A stretch of 64,000 nt of DNA from Spisula solida (GCA_947247005.1 OX365944.1:3794501-3858500), one strand, 5' to 3'. Positions 11,721 through 25,067 are shown, numbered from the stretch's first letter. Notes: generated by a model from the letters alone, not told the origin. Program-made: numbers and translations.

Positions 11721-13593
11721 AAACTTTTTACATTAAAAAAATTCTGAACTATATTTATGATTTGGAGGACCAACCACATACAGTTGAAAATGTTAACAGC
11801 ATATCTATCATTGTATTTTAGAGTCAGTTTCAAATGAATTAACGAGTACCTGCAGATATAATTGCGTTCTTGTGAAAAGCCTACGTTCTGATTGACACTT
11901 TGTTATTGATACAACTGAACGTAATTCGTTAACAATCCGTAAAACAGAATAATTTATTTACAACTGTCTGCCTAATGAGTATATTAAACAATCGATTCCG
12001 AATCGTACTGTTCTTTTACGGAAGCATAAATATCAGCAGACGTTGCTGAAGTAAGAAGCATTATTCGATAGGATTAATGAAAGGACCCGATTTCCAACTG
12101 ACTTAATATAAATCAGTGGTAATATACGTACATATTTTAAGAAAATAATTATTTTAAGAATGTTTTAAGTCTTCCTTTAGTCACTGAGACATTGTATAAT
12201 GGTAGGTAACAGGAATGATGGAATTCGAGGTATGACAATGTAGGTATTAGCAATGAAAACGAATACCAGGCACACTTGTACCTTAAACATAGCGTATGTG
12301 TTGCTACGTTAGTAACAAAATGTCTAATAGTTGAGTAAGGTTTTTAGTCCCTAATTATATTGACCCCGGTTGCTAAACAAATTTCTGGACACTAAGCAAG
12401 CGTAATTGGGAGAATGGTGTGACTACAGCTGATACTGTTACAGGTGAAGGTCATACACGTATCATCAGAATACGACGAGTACATGCAATGAACGCATACA
12501 AACCTGAACAAAATTAATATAAGCTAACGCATGCATAATGCACTTCTAGGCAAGTAATCAAAAGCAAGAATTTAAAAGACACACTTAACTGACCTGTGAA
12601 ATTAGAAATACAGTACAACATTGGAACGAACGAAGCACCAATTATTTTATTGTACACAGAGGTTATCACTCAGATCATCCTTTGCGAAACATACATACCT
12701 AGGTAGTTATACGTTGATCTTTGACGATGATATCGATGAATCGTGAACGTTCGAAGATAACTTCAATGATTGCATAAACTACTAGAAAAATCCCATTTAG
12801 AATAGATTTCTGGTTACGTAAAGATTCTGATACTAGTATACCAAAAAATTATTTCATTGGTTAAAGTGAAATAAAAAAATTCTGACGCAATTCACAAATA
12901 CCTAGATTGGTTAACCCAAAAACAATAGTCACCTCGTGACGGTTTAAATTAAACACATACAATCCGATACAAAATGTAGTTTATTAACCTCTCGCGTCAT
13001 TAGAAAATGACTTGTATCATTTGATCTTGGTAGTAATTAGTTGATGATCTTAAATGGTTAGCTGATCAAGAAAATTGTCTATGGCGTTATCTAGGAGCAT
13101 AAAAATATAAAACATCGATTTACGGCGAACATCACGCAAGTTTTATTTTAAGATGAATGAGTACCACTGAAGTATTATTGACGCAAGGAGTTTTCGAGTA
13201 ATTAAGCTAGCGTACTGTTTAAATCCGTTGTGGTGATTCACTTGGACAACATAAAAGCCATAAATGCTGCCAACGGCGTCGATATTTTTGACATACTTCA
13301 TGTAACAGGCAAATATTACAAATAGAATCAAAACCACGTACTCTACGTGATTGAGACTTCATATTATTACCTAACCTGTCAACTGATACAACGCACGCAA
13401 TGGTCAGACGGTGACTTGTGATCCTCCCAAGGGACTCCGCAATTGTACATGAATTAGGAATACGAATGCTACTTCTCTAATTAAACCTTAAGGAAAACTT
13501 CACTGAAGAGAGAAGATACGCTTCAAACATCCTTCCTGACACTACCATTCACGTTGTAGGAAATTCATAATCCTAAATGCATTGTACGTATCC

Positions 13594-14128
13594 CTGAAGC
13601 TCGTATCGTCGTGCTTTTTCGTATTGCCGGCAAGCATCAAAACTTCGTTGAATCATTTTGATAGTTTTATCAGATATTAGATGATTTGCACACAAAAATA
13701 TATCAGATTGGGGCAAAAAACGAATATTTTCGTGAATCATAAAAAATGGCGAACATTTCATAAAAGGGAAACAACCCATACTAGTCTTGCTCAAACATTT
13801 TTTCAACCACAAATGAGAATATGCACGTGTGGCTGAAGGACAATACTACACATTGGGACCCATATAAAGCTTGTAAGAGTACCAGTCGAGGCACAATACG
13901 AAAAAAACGGGAATACGAGAAAGTGCTCTTCAATTCAGATTATTGAGGTCACGTGGTATGATGCTAAAATAGGTCATGCAAATTATTTTATTGTGGTTTT
14001 GTTGATTGTATGTTTTGCTTACGTGGTTAAGTCAAATTTTCCTCCAATTCAAATAATTTAAAAAGTATTTTTAAAACGCTTTAAAATCATTTTTGTGCTT
14101 AGATGCCAGGAAATAGGGAACAACAGGA
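13594..14128. mobile_element. Private insertion in A2 containing a TIR pair
   Basis: A1 reads GTATCCCCGCG at about 3808, while A2 reads GTATCC, then 535 foreign bases, then TATCC again. The TATCC at 13589-13593 and 14129-14133 is a probable 5 bp target duplication. Inside, about 13600-13630 (CTCGTATCGTCGTGC and so on) is inversely repeated near 13890-13920, suggesting a smaller inverted-repeat element of about 320 bp within or forming the left part. A 79-codon minus-strand frame at 13573-13812 starts inside this inverted-repeat part and runs past its edge. I do not recognise its product. Confidence 0.6.
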
Positions 14129-15621
14129 TATCCTCGCGTTTATATAAATATCTAATATAGGTCGTTTGTGGTAAAACAAATCGAATAAAATGAAGATTGC
14201 TCAGTATCTAGTAAACGCACAGGTATGGTCATTCGGACGAGTATATGAAATACATCTACCCACTCTACATACATATGTCAGCAGTAAAGGTGATTTTATA
14301 AAAAAAAGTTTTATTCATAAGTTCTATATCAGAAATGTACAAACGAATACTATTTCTCTGATAAAAGGTAATGGCAAACTTCACTCACGAATATACGCTA
14401 AGATGCACTAAGACACGCTACATACATAGATATGCTTCCTAACACTACCATTCACATTTGAGGCAATTCACAATCCAATACGCTTTGTACGTATCCCCGC
14501 TTTTAAAATGTTAACTACGACTTATTCTGGTTTAGAAATAATAAAACCTCCTAAACAATCTTAACATTTCAAGACACGGTCCTGTGATTGTTTCGTCCAA
14601 TTTTATTAAGACATCGTGTCAAAATAAACAATACATTAAGACGCCAATTCATTAAAAATAACTTTTCGTCTTAATGTTTGCAAAAAAGTTGTTTACTGCA
14701 ACGTATGGCATGTAAACATTATAGCCTGAGAACTTTAAACCAATCACAAAACTATCCAGCGTTTAAGTTGCAATAAATCTACACGACAGTTCTGTAAAGG
14801 ATATACAAATTACAGCATAAAACACTGTCATCAGAGATATAAATGCTTTCATATTAAAACAATATCCATAAAGTTGCATTGCAATCTTATTATAATGCAG
14901 ATTGTAGAAGATCGTGCCAATAATATAAATGACAATAACGCAAAACTTGGTGATCCATTAAACGAATCCATTATCCACATGTAAGCTACACTATGGATGA
15001 GGCGTGCATGTATCATGTTTATGCGCTATGAGACTTGTGTATTGAACTAATAATGTTCCTTGAACATTCTATGTTATTGCTAACTTCTTCTGGTAGTGTC
15101 AAAGTAAGTTATAAACCATTTCGTCATCCATACTTATAGTGCCCTTTTGCATATGAACGATGCATATATACACATTATAAAAGTAAAACAATAATTTCAT
15201 CGAATCAAAAACTCATGTCTACTATGCATGTTAAGTTTTATTAACAAGTTTTATATTCTAAATATTCTAAAGACGACTTCAGAACGTTACCTAAATATTG
15301 GGTAGCACAAGATGTCTTTTACAAGAGGAAACCGGAAGTTAATGGCATTGCTACAATGTGTCGTTTTATTACAGGTCGAATGTCATTTGCACGGAAATTA
15401 TCCGTCAAAAGATGAACATTTCGGCCTGAAGCCATTGCCACATTCTTAAAAAAAATGCTAATCAACAATTGTTGTCTTCATCACTCCAGTCATACATACA
15501 TTTGCATGCAAATTCTTTGAAAAACAAATTTCGAAGTCGTCTGTCAAACGGTTGGTTTCCTCTATGTGGACCATAATGAAAATTGGATTGCCAATAATGT
15601 TATCCACAGAAAATATAGACG

Positions 15622-15637
15622 TTATTATTATTATTAT
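15622..15637 (+). repeat. (TTA)n microsatellite
   Basis: Five perfect TTA units, absent from A1 and A3 at the same place. A2-specific expansion. Confidence 0.8.
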
Positions 15638-17511
15638 AAAGGGTATAGCGGAAAAAACAAGTTAGCATGTTTTATGTGACCAGTGCACATGAACTGCATT
15701 TGATTATGAATTATGAGAAATCAAATATTGAGCCTAATGTTGTGACGGTGTATCTTAACAAATGAAGATGAAGACAAGAAAAGCGAAGTCTACCCCAGAC
15801 AATAACATATCTTATATTTTCTGAGTAAACCATCATATAAGTTACCAAGCATTCATCAAATCGACAGGGTTTAAATCAGAAGGTCTACGTTCAAGTCGTC
15901 CAAGTATGTTCAGTACATTTTGCTCGTACAAATGGCACCAAACTTTCGTTCGACTATCTGGACGCAATAAATGACAAGTAGTTCTTTACTTCCTCAACGC
16001 TGATAAATACGAATTATGAAGAATTTAGTATAGACTTGCAAAGGTCAACGGGCAAATGTGAATATCCTTGAGAAAGTGTACATGTCCGACAAGAAGTCTC
16101 AAGTGGCATTTTCAATAAAGTTCATAATACGATAGACAATTATTATCTGATTTAATTGGTTTATATTCAGAATCAGAGTTTATTTACACGGTATTACTTT
16201 GTGCCAGAAGCAATAATCATAGACAGTCAATAATTCATCTAGCCTTTAATATGGCCTTGTCAATTAAATTTATTGATCTCATATTTAACGATACAATTTA
16301 ATTATGATTCTAATAATTTGCAAATATGCAAGTTAGGAGAACAGTAGGACTCGTGTCGACTTACATCATTTATATATCAGCATTATATTTCTTGACAATC
16401 ATATATTAAGTACAACATTTGAAAAAAAGAATATTGACGTCATTCAAGCTTGAGTGACCTTACCAGATGCAATAGTGACTAATGCCAAAACTAACAATGT
16501 AAATGTGCCCTTAATTTCGGACAATGTAATGATCTGATATATACCAATAAAACACATAGCATGACATGACACTTACTCTCGAAGACTTTTGATCATCAGT
16601 GAGAGTGAACATACCTATACAGCACACGACAAGGAGCTAAAGATACAATTGAAAACAATTATTCATATCATTTTACAATCGTGCAACTTATCCGAATACA
16701 ATAAACACCAAGCCTACGTGAATTGACCAGTGCATACAAGTCAATATATACTCGTTTGATTGTTACACAAGTAGTAAACTCGGGTTGTACTTAAAACTTA
16801 TAACAGATGGATTTGGTGTCACTCTTGACTTTCTCATTATTCAACAATTCAATTACATCACGGTCAAAGTGGGGCTCATGTGGTGGAATATTCATCAGGA
16901 GACGATCGGAAAACTGTGAGATAATTAACTTGACGTATCAGATCTCGGAAATGTGCCACACATCATGTCATACTTAATGTATAACCTAGACATTTTAAGA
17001 AGCGATGAAGAACGGGTTTAAGCTGTTTAGTTTAAAATCATCGACACTTCAGGTGTTTCATTGATTACATACAAGGCGTATTACAGTAATATAAGAGGAT
17101 ACTCCACAAGAAGCCATCCTTATCTTAGTCAGTCTGGCAATACCAATCATAAAAATATCGTAGTTTGAAGTACAACCTCAATATTGAATTAGACGTTCAA
17201 GTTCAAACCTGGTAGAAAAATATTCACTGAACTGTACCGGACTATAAATGTATTCGGAACATGCAAATGCTTTCATGATATCACTTTTATTACAGAAGCA
17301 CGCTTAACCAGATACATATGCAGTTTGATAATAACAGCCAGATGATTAATGTGACACTTCTCAAACATTAGTGGTGACCTTGGTTATTTAATTAAGATAT
17401 ATGTGGAATTTGTGACGTAAACGATACAGAAACCGTGATCCGTGCTCGATATCTTTACAAACTCTCTTGAAATTGTGTTTTAATTGTGTATATTAATTAT
17501 CTAGAGTATGA

Positions 17512-17752
17512 GGCGTTCGGTCTTTTGGTTGAAGAGGCTGTTCATTTGTTATACTTTTCGACAGCTTGGATTTCAGCGGGTCTTTGTTTGATTGGTTGGG
17601 CATTGAGCCTTGTGTGTGTTTTGTGTTTCTGTGCTCGTTTGGTTAAGTTGGGCATTGTGTTTAGTGTGTTTTTAATGTTTTTTGTGCTAGGCTGGTAAGT
17701 TGAGTGCTGCCTTCCCTGTCTGAGTTAATATGATCTTTTTAATATAAAACAG
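17512..17752 (+). repeat. Dispersed 53-bp-subrepeat element, right half, two subrepeats
   Basis: Same position in the A unit as 9655-9850, but with two consecutive subrepeats (GTTGGGCATT at about 17597 and 17648), followed by GAGTGCTGCC and the CTGTCTGAGTTAATA end. Shows change of subrepeat number between A1 and A2. Confidence 0.78.
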
Positions 17753-19192
17753 TTGTTAAAAGTGTGTTTGTTTTCAATTATTAAATAAATATATATAAAT
17801 TCGGGATGGCTTCTTGATATTATAAATATGTATGTCTGTTTTTATGGTCAAGTTAAACACAGCTGATTATTCCAATTGACCTAATACATTCTTCTGCAAT
17901 TTTGATTTGCGTGTTTACTTGTAATGAAGATAAAATGAAATAGCAAATCTATGAAAAGAATTTTGTAAAGATTAAGTGTGTTAATAGACATAGATCTACT
18001 CGTGACCTTTCTAAGAAAGATAATAAATGTAACAATAAAACGCGTACTTTTAATTTAGAAACATACTAGTAAACAAATGCTTTTTTCTAAACCATAGCAC
18101 GATAATGATCAAAATTATACGCAATACGTTTGCCCTAGCCAATCGGTCAAATGTTTTGAAGATCTCCTGTTTACCACACATACATTGTCTGATGTCTGAA
18201 GGTTTCTGTGACATTTTCACTTCGACAGATTCCTCTCCTAATGGTAAATTATGAGTGTTTAGACGACGTTTTCTTCAGTTAATGGTAATACAATATCAAT
18301 GCTAACACAGAAGTACATTAATTACGTTTTTAGTTAGGGTGACAAAACGCTAAGAGGTCTAAACTCATTTAATTCCAATAAACAACAAAGAGGACAACAT
18401 TCTTAATAACAAATGATCAAAGAAACTTGGAAAGAGAGTTGGTGTGATGTAATCAGGGTGCTATGCCAATTTTGACCGACATCTGATTATTAGAGATGAA
18501 GACGTTAAAAACGTACAGAATTTTTTATACTGAAATCGACCAGTGCACGGTTTTTCACAACCGCCCTATTTATGAAAAAACCGAGACGACATTTACAGGT
18601 ATTAAAGTATCGGTAGCATCAACTTCAATTAACCAAAGTAAACCATAGGTCAAACGTCTTTAGATACTTTATCATGTTACTTTCTGGGCCGTTAAACATC
18701 ACCCTTACTGAAATTGATAACAGAAAGTATATTATTTTGTGTATTAATTAATTGTCAATCTGTTACTTTACGGCACACAATCTGACATCTTGTAACATAT
18801 AGCAATGCTACAATCACATTTCCATGCAGTAAAACACGTTGTACTTAATAAACTAGTAATGACATGCGGCACAATAAACATGAGACCAGTACATGTACAC
18901 AAATGTTTCTTCTGCCTTAATATTTTCTATGTCTGAAACCGATATTTGTTTGTTGTTTTGCTTGTGTTTGGTTGAGACAGTCATGAAAGCGATGTCATTC
19001 TATTTTCCTGCCGGATAAGCCAAAGACACCCCACTTCGAGGAAAGAGAGCAACTGATGTCTGATTCACGATCCGTAATTCTTTTCGAAAATACTCCTTAG
19101 TTCTTTAACTGACAACAGAGACAACGTCTGTGTTACCAACTACATCGTACCTAGTTCGGTGAAGGAAACACAAAAAAGCGTTCCTGAAATTT

Positions 19193-19279
19193 CCAAGTGC
19201 CTCGGTATAGAATAGCACCAGGGAGCCAGCCATTGGTCTGTAATCAAGAGCATTATCCACTCGACCACCATGCCTCCCG
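19193..19279 (-). repeat. tRNA-like Pol III promoter sequence, A3 left
   Basis: Minus-strand A-box-like GTCGAGTGGATAATGC is intact. The B-box region is altered (GGTGCTATTCTATACC), so this copy has decayed there. Confidence 0.45.
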
Positions 19280-19482
19280 TAAGTATTTATATTATACCTA
19301 CCCCAAGTCCTCTTTACACAATTTATTCATGTGGTTTCTCATCATCCAATTACTGTCATTTTCCTGTGGAACATACATCTGGTCTAGTTTAATAACAGTC
19401 TTATATTGTCGCGTCTTTACCATGCATGTACTTCTAGATGACATTCAGCGAGTAATAAACCAACATTCAACCATTTACGTCT

Positions 19483-19570
19483 ACTCGATGGCAGAGTGGT
19501 CGAATGCTTTCGTACTTTGAAATGCTAGTCGATGGCGCCGTGTGTTTGGTTTCGAATCCCACTAGGTGCA
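19483..19570 (+). repeat. tRNA-like Pol III promoter sequence, A3 right
   Basis: A box TGGCAGAGTGG and B box GGTTTCGAATCC are both readable. Acceptor ends are unpaired. Mate of the minus-strand copy 200 bp to the left. Confidence 0.5.
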
Positions 19571-20332
19571 AACTTTTTCATTAAAAAAGTTCTGAACTAT
19601 ACTCATGATTTGAATGACCAACCAAATACCGTTGAAAGTTTTAACAGCAAATCTATCATTGTAATTTAGAGCCTGTTTCAAATGAAATAACGAGTACATG
19701 CAGATGTAATTACGTTCTTGTGAAAAGCCCTCGTTCTGATTGACACTCTGTTATTGATGCAACTGAATGTAATTCGTAAACAATCAGTGAAACAGAATAA
19801 TTTATTTACAACTGTCTGCCTAGAGAGTATATTACGCAATCTATTCCGAATCGTAATTTTCTTTTACGGAAGTATAAATATTATCAGACGTTGCGGAAGC
19901 AAGAAGCATCATTCGATAGGATTAATGAAAAGACCCGATTTCCAACTGATTTAATATAAAGAAAAGAATTAATTTCAGAATAATTCAAGTCTGCATTTTT
20001 TCACTGAGACATTGTATAATGGAACGCTACAGGAATGATGGAATTCGAGGTACGACAATATAGGTATTAGCTATGAAACAAATAGCAGCACACTCGTACC
20101 TTTGATGAAGTGTATGCGCTGCTACATTAGTTACAAAATGTCTACTTGTTAAGTTAAGAATGTAATATGATGTAAAGGTGTTCAAGTCACACTTAACTGA
20201 CTTGTGAAATAAGAAATACTTCATTAGAACTGTAACAAAATGCGTCACTTCTTAAAAGACCCCACTATGTGTTTAGATATGGCATTGAATTGTTTGGGCA
20301 TTACATATATGATTAAGGATGTTTAAGTTATA

Positions 20333-20433
20333 GTTAGAACATATTAAGTAAATTTTAATGATTAAAAAGGTCGGAGCGAGCGAAGCGAAGCGAGGCCTTT
20401 TTAGTCATTAAAATTTACTTAATATGTTCTAAC
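20333..20433. repeat. Near-perfect 38 bp hairpin with purine/CG-rich loop
   Basis: Arms 20333-20370 and 20396-20433 are reverse complements with one mismatch. The arms are AT-rich. The 25-base loop is made of repeated GCGA/GAAGC words (for example GAGCGAGCGAAGCGAAGCGA) and stands out from its AT-rich setting. It lies in the block that replaces A-unit sequence in A3. Probably the core of a foldback/MITE-type element. Confidence 0.9.
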
Positions 20434-20602
20434 TAACTTAGAATATAACATTCTGCATTCTGATTGGCCGATAGAAATTAGCGCCAACGCATGACGTCAA
20501 GTCTGTAAAGAGAAAATTTTAATGATTAAATTTTCATTTAACCGCGAAAATGCGGCGTTTTCATTGGCTCATAATGTAGGTTATATTCTAAATACAATAT
20601 GA
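20434..20602. repeat. Imperfect inverted repeat next to the hairpin
   Basis: TTAGAATATAAC (about 20440) followed by CTGATTGGC is mirrored by GCCAATG/GTTATATTCTAA read inversely (about 20563-20602), giving a looser inverted repeat of about 160 bp. It contains another AATTTTAATGATTAAA word like the hairpin arms, and ATTGG (inverted CCAAT) motifs at both arms. It may be the same mobile unit as the hairpin. Confidence 0.6.
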
Positions 20603-20954
20603 CTTATCAGCGTCGGTTTTCGAAGAAAACTATTTGTGTTTATTTTTAGTGTGTTAAGTACAAATTTATAATTTGGCATATCCTATCATAACAGTTACAT
20701 GTATGACCACCGATAAAGGGACATATAGTAGAGCAGCAGAGGGCCTAAAAGTGGCTTATTTAAGAAGTAAGGTGGACCCCAAAAGTAACAGCAAGAATTA
20801 TATACCAAAATGTTCGGAACAGTCTGGAGATTATTAGACTGCCGGCATGAATTGTAAATATTTGGTGCGGGCCCTAAAATCAAAGATGGCCGCCATCCAA
20901 TTCAATAAGATGCTATTTCAGTGTAATGTTTCTAGTTTCTTTGACAAGTTTGTG

Positions 20955-22220
20955 CTTAAAGACTGTGTCATCAAAGTTCACATAAACATTAATCATGATC
21001 TAGACAAAAGGACTAGATGATTTCCTTAATTGTTCAAGGTCAATTTCAAGGTCAAATTCAAGGTCAAATTGCAAAAATCGCCGAAAAATGTCATATTGAC
21101 AGGGTAACTTCTTCTATTGTTTACTGATACTATCTGCAAATAGCCTTTTTTGCATAAATTTATAATTGACAATGTATAACTACTATATTAAATGTTTTCA
21201 AAAACATTTATGATTGGTTGCCATGGAGAAATAAGAAATAAGCATTAGCTCTACAGTCAATTAACTAAAAATGCCATTTAAATTAGAATAATGAATTTAG
21301 ATTCTGTTTTGGTTAAAGTCTGTATCATCAATATTTACAGAAATATTAATCGTGCTCTAGGTAAAAATGCAAGATGATGTCCGTAATATTCCAAGGTCAT
21401 TTCAAGGTCAAATTTCAAGGACAAATGGCAAAAATCACAAAAAATGTCGTTTTGACTGTATACTTTCATGTATTGTGTAGTAAAAGTGTCTTCAAATAGT
21501 CTTTTTACCACACATCTATGTTGGGCATAGTATAACTACTTAACTTAGTGTTTTCGTGAAATTTATTTGTAGTTGCCATGGAGAAATAAGATGTTTTGTA
21601 CACATATATAACCGCTCTACATACAATTCAGTAAAATGATATTCAATTTGAGTAATTGATCTAGATATATTTCGGTTAAAGTCTGAAACTTAAATGCTCC
21701 CATTAGTATCAATCATGATATGGCAGCTAAGCAAGATGGTGTATGTGATATTCCAAGGTCATTTTCAAGGTCAACTTCAATGTCATACGGCAAAGAAAAC
21801 ACTTAAGTTTGACTTTTGACTGGATGATTTCTTCTAATTTGTTGTTATAAACTGTAATAGTACATATCTGCAAATAGTAATTTTCGCAGACATGTATGTT
21901 TGACATAGTGTAAGTGTTATATTTAGTGCTGTAACATTTGTATTTTGTTGTCATGGAGAAATAAAACGTTGTGTGTACTGTATATGGATCTCGGCCTCAG
22001 CTTTACATACAATTTTGTGAAGGTGCAATTCAATTATGAGTAATGGCTCTTGTATTTAGGTTCAAGTCTTAAACATAAATGTACACAATTTAATCAATCA
22101 GAATCTAGGTAAATAAACAAAATGATGTATGTATTCCAATGTCATTTTTAGGATCCAATCCAAGGTCAAACAGCAAAAACCACTGAAATTTGTCAAATTA
22201 GCTAAAGTCTATTGTCTCTT
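20955..22220 (+). repeat. Degenerate tandem repeat, about 360 bp unit, 3.5 copies
   Basis: Anchors recur in order: GGTTAAAGTCTG-like at about 20955, 21311, 21674 and 22060, AAGGTCA clusters at about 21040, 21394, 21754 and 22160, and CCATGGAGAAATAAG-like at 21221, 21576 and 21951. Spacing is 355-386 bp. Each unit has a run of AAGGTCA words at short spacing. The copies have diverged considerably. Present only in A3, replacing A-unit sequence. Confidence 0.85.
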
Positions 22221-24264
22221 TATACTATTTTAGACACTTAAAACTTACAATAAATTAATGAAACCTATTCCATAGTCGTCGTTTTCTGTGTTAAAACAAT
22301 GATATTGATACAGATATGACAAAAACTTGTTTTATTAGTTAATGTTAAATCAACAAAATCTGACGCAATTCACAAATACCCAGGTCGGTTAAGCCAAAAA
22401 CAATAGTAGTCAAATCGTGACGGTTTCAATTAAACACATAACATCCGATACATACTTATGTTTATTACCGCTCCTGTCATTAGGAAATGACCTGTATCAT
22501 TTGATCTAGGTAGTAATTAGTTGATGATGTTAAATGGTTAGCTGATCAAGGAAATTGTCTATGGCGTTATCTAGAAGCATAAAAATACAAAACATCGATT
22601 TACTGCGAGCATCACGTAAGTTTTATTTAGAGAGGTTTGAGAACCACTGAAGTATTATTGACGCAAGGGGTATTCAAGCTTAGCCTAGCAGACTTGATAG
22701 AACAATTAACATTATATTTTCTGCTAATTTTACACTGACCCAACATAACTGTTTAAATCCATTGTGGTGATTCACTTAGTCCAAATATAAGTCATAAATG
22801 GAATCTAACGGGGCAAGTCTTTTGACATACTACATGTACATGTTACAAGAAACTACTTCACATAGAACAAAAACCAATCCACTTGATGGAGAGTTCATAC
22901 TAATATGATAAGGGTCAAGGGTCAAACGGTCACTCATAATCGGTGTCCTCTCCAGGAACTCTGCAATTTTAGCAATAATAAAGATGCCTTATCTCCATAG
23001 TGCACAGAAATCCAAAGTCACACAGGAACGGCGACAGCGACTAGCCGCCCACGCGAGGATCGCACGTAGAACGAACCACCCATATTTCTATATCACTGAC
23101 GGGAGTAGATACGCTACATACACAGACATGCTTCCTGACCCTACCATTCACATTTGAGGAAATTCTTATCCAATGCGCATTATACGTATCCGGTTTTATA
23201 TTTAATACTTGTAAGCGAAAAAATATGTGACTACGACTTATTTTGGTTTTAAATTAATAAAATCTCCTCCAGGAAACATGCTACAACGTTTAAGTTTCTT
23301 TGTTCAACAAGCGAAGTGCCATGTTTTGCAAGGTGTAATTTAATTCTTATTACTCGCGTATCAAAATATGCACAACTTCTGTTGATTTTCTACACACTTT
23401 AGGCATAATCTGGCAAAGCGAACTGAACAATTAGTGTTTAAGATGAAAAACATTTTCCCATCACATCCAAATGACAGATCAGTATATCTTAAAACACTAT
23501 CAACTATGGAAACAACGTTATCTTATTAAATCAATTTCCACAAAGTTGCTATATAATCTTATTATAAAGGCAGATTGTCGAAGATCTTGTCAATAATATA
23601 AATGACAATAATGCAAATCTTGGTGATCCATTATATGAATCCATCATCCAAATGTAAGCTACACCATCAATGAGGCGTGCATGTATCATTTGTATGCGCC
23701 GTGAGACTTGTGTAATGAACTAATACATATTACTTATTAATTTCTTAATGTGATGTCTAAGTACAAAATGTAAGTTCAAAACCATTTCTTCCTCCATACC
23801 TTTGCTGCCTATTTGCATTTGAACGTACTGAATGTAAAAGTAACAAAATAATAACTCTAAATAAAAAACTCGTGTCTACTATGCATTTCATTGTTTTATT
23901 ATCTACTTTTATATTCTTAATATTCTAAAGACAACTACAGAACATTACCTAAAAGTTGGGTAGAACAAGAAGTTGTTTTGTACAAGAGGAAAACCAGTGG
24001 TTAATGGCATTGCTACAATATGTCATTTTATAACAGGACAGCTGTCATTTGCACAGTAATTGTCCTCCGTCAAAAGCTGAACATTTTGGCCTAAAGCCAT
24101 TGCCACATTCTTCACAAAAGCGCTGATCACAATCAGCATGCTATTGAACAATTATTGTCTTCATACAACAAGTCACACGTAGATTTGCATGCAATCCTTT
24201 GACAATCAAATTCGTCTGTCAAATGGTCGGTTTCGTCTAAAGTATATAGCGGAAAAAATATATA

Positions 24265-25067
24265 CACTCAAGGACTTTAAAAACGCCTCACCTAATTCAA
24301 AGTCCAATATCGCTCAAAGTCTTTTTGTCATTGCAGTATAATTTTACATGTCTATTAATTGATGTTTCCTATGCGTAAATCAGTTTAGTTTGTAACAAAA
24401 TGTTGCCTCATTATTTTCTAGCAATCCTTCAAGCGCACTCATCCTAGACAAAAGTGTGGGATTTTCCAATACCGGTTATACGAGGCATTATACCCTTAAT
24501 GTGCTCATGTTTGTGAGATGGTATAGGCACACTAATTCGTCGAATACACACGTTAATCGTTTTCTATCCTTTTATTTAAGGATCTGCAAGTTTTCAGAAT
24601 GCTGGTTACTTTTACACACATTCTAACCTACGGCATGTAAGCATGTTTAAAATGATAGGATTTTGAATTTGCCAATCTTAAAACTTGATGATTTTGAATG
24701 TCTGTGAAATGCGAGGACACTATTTTGTTATTGACTATATTTATGCCGATTTTTCAAAATGACAGGTTATTATGAAAATCTTAAATGTCACAGGAAGTGC
24801 GTTTCAGGACATTGTAGACGAATGTGATCCCGCATATTAGGATAAATTGCGCTCTTAGCCGGTATTGAAAATCCCACACTTTTGCTTAGAGTAATTGCGT
24901 TTGCGGGATTCCAAGAAAATAACGAGACAAGAATTTATTACAAAATAACAGATTGACACGTAAGAAAGATCAATTAATACACATGTAAAATTATATTGCA
25001 GTAACATAAATACTTTGAGTGATATTGGACTTTGAACTAGGTGAGATGTTTGTAAAGTCCTTGGGTG
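24265..25067. mobile_element. Foldback-type element with 210 bp inverted arms
   Basis: Left arm 24265-24475 and right arm 24859-25067 are inverse copies along their whole length (for example GGACTTTAAAAACGCCTCACC on the left against its inverse with a few changes on the right, and GTGTGGGATTTT near the inner ends). The inner 380 bp is unrelated and codes for nothing visible. A2 reads straight across the site near 15655, showing it empty. Short TA-rich flanks fit a TA target but the exact duplication is unclear. Confidence 0.88.

Larger units (their letters stand above)
10421..18316 (+). repeat. Tandem segmental duplication, copy A2
   Basis: Second A copy and probably the closest to the basic unit (7.9 kb). 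It joins A1 directly at 10421 and A3 directly at 18317, where the same start motif returns. It lacks the A1 mariner relic, the A1 33-bp-TIR element and the A3 foldback element, so it shows those sites unfilled. Its own private insertion is at about 13594-14128. Its copy of the 53 bp subrepeat family (17512-17752) has two subrepeats where A1 has one. A short (TTA)n tract lies at 15622-15637. No coding gene was found. Confidence 0.93.

Noticed and set aside
20991..22200. AAGGTCA clusters read as a nuclear-receptor enhancer
   Set aside because: They are embedded in a degenerate tandem repeat found in only one of three duplicated units, so repeat ancestry is the simpler explanation. Kept only as a testable finding.
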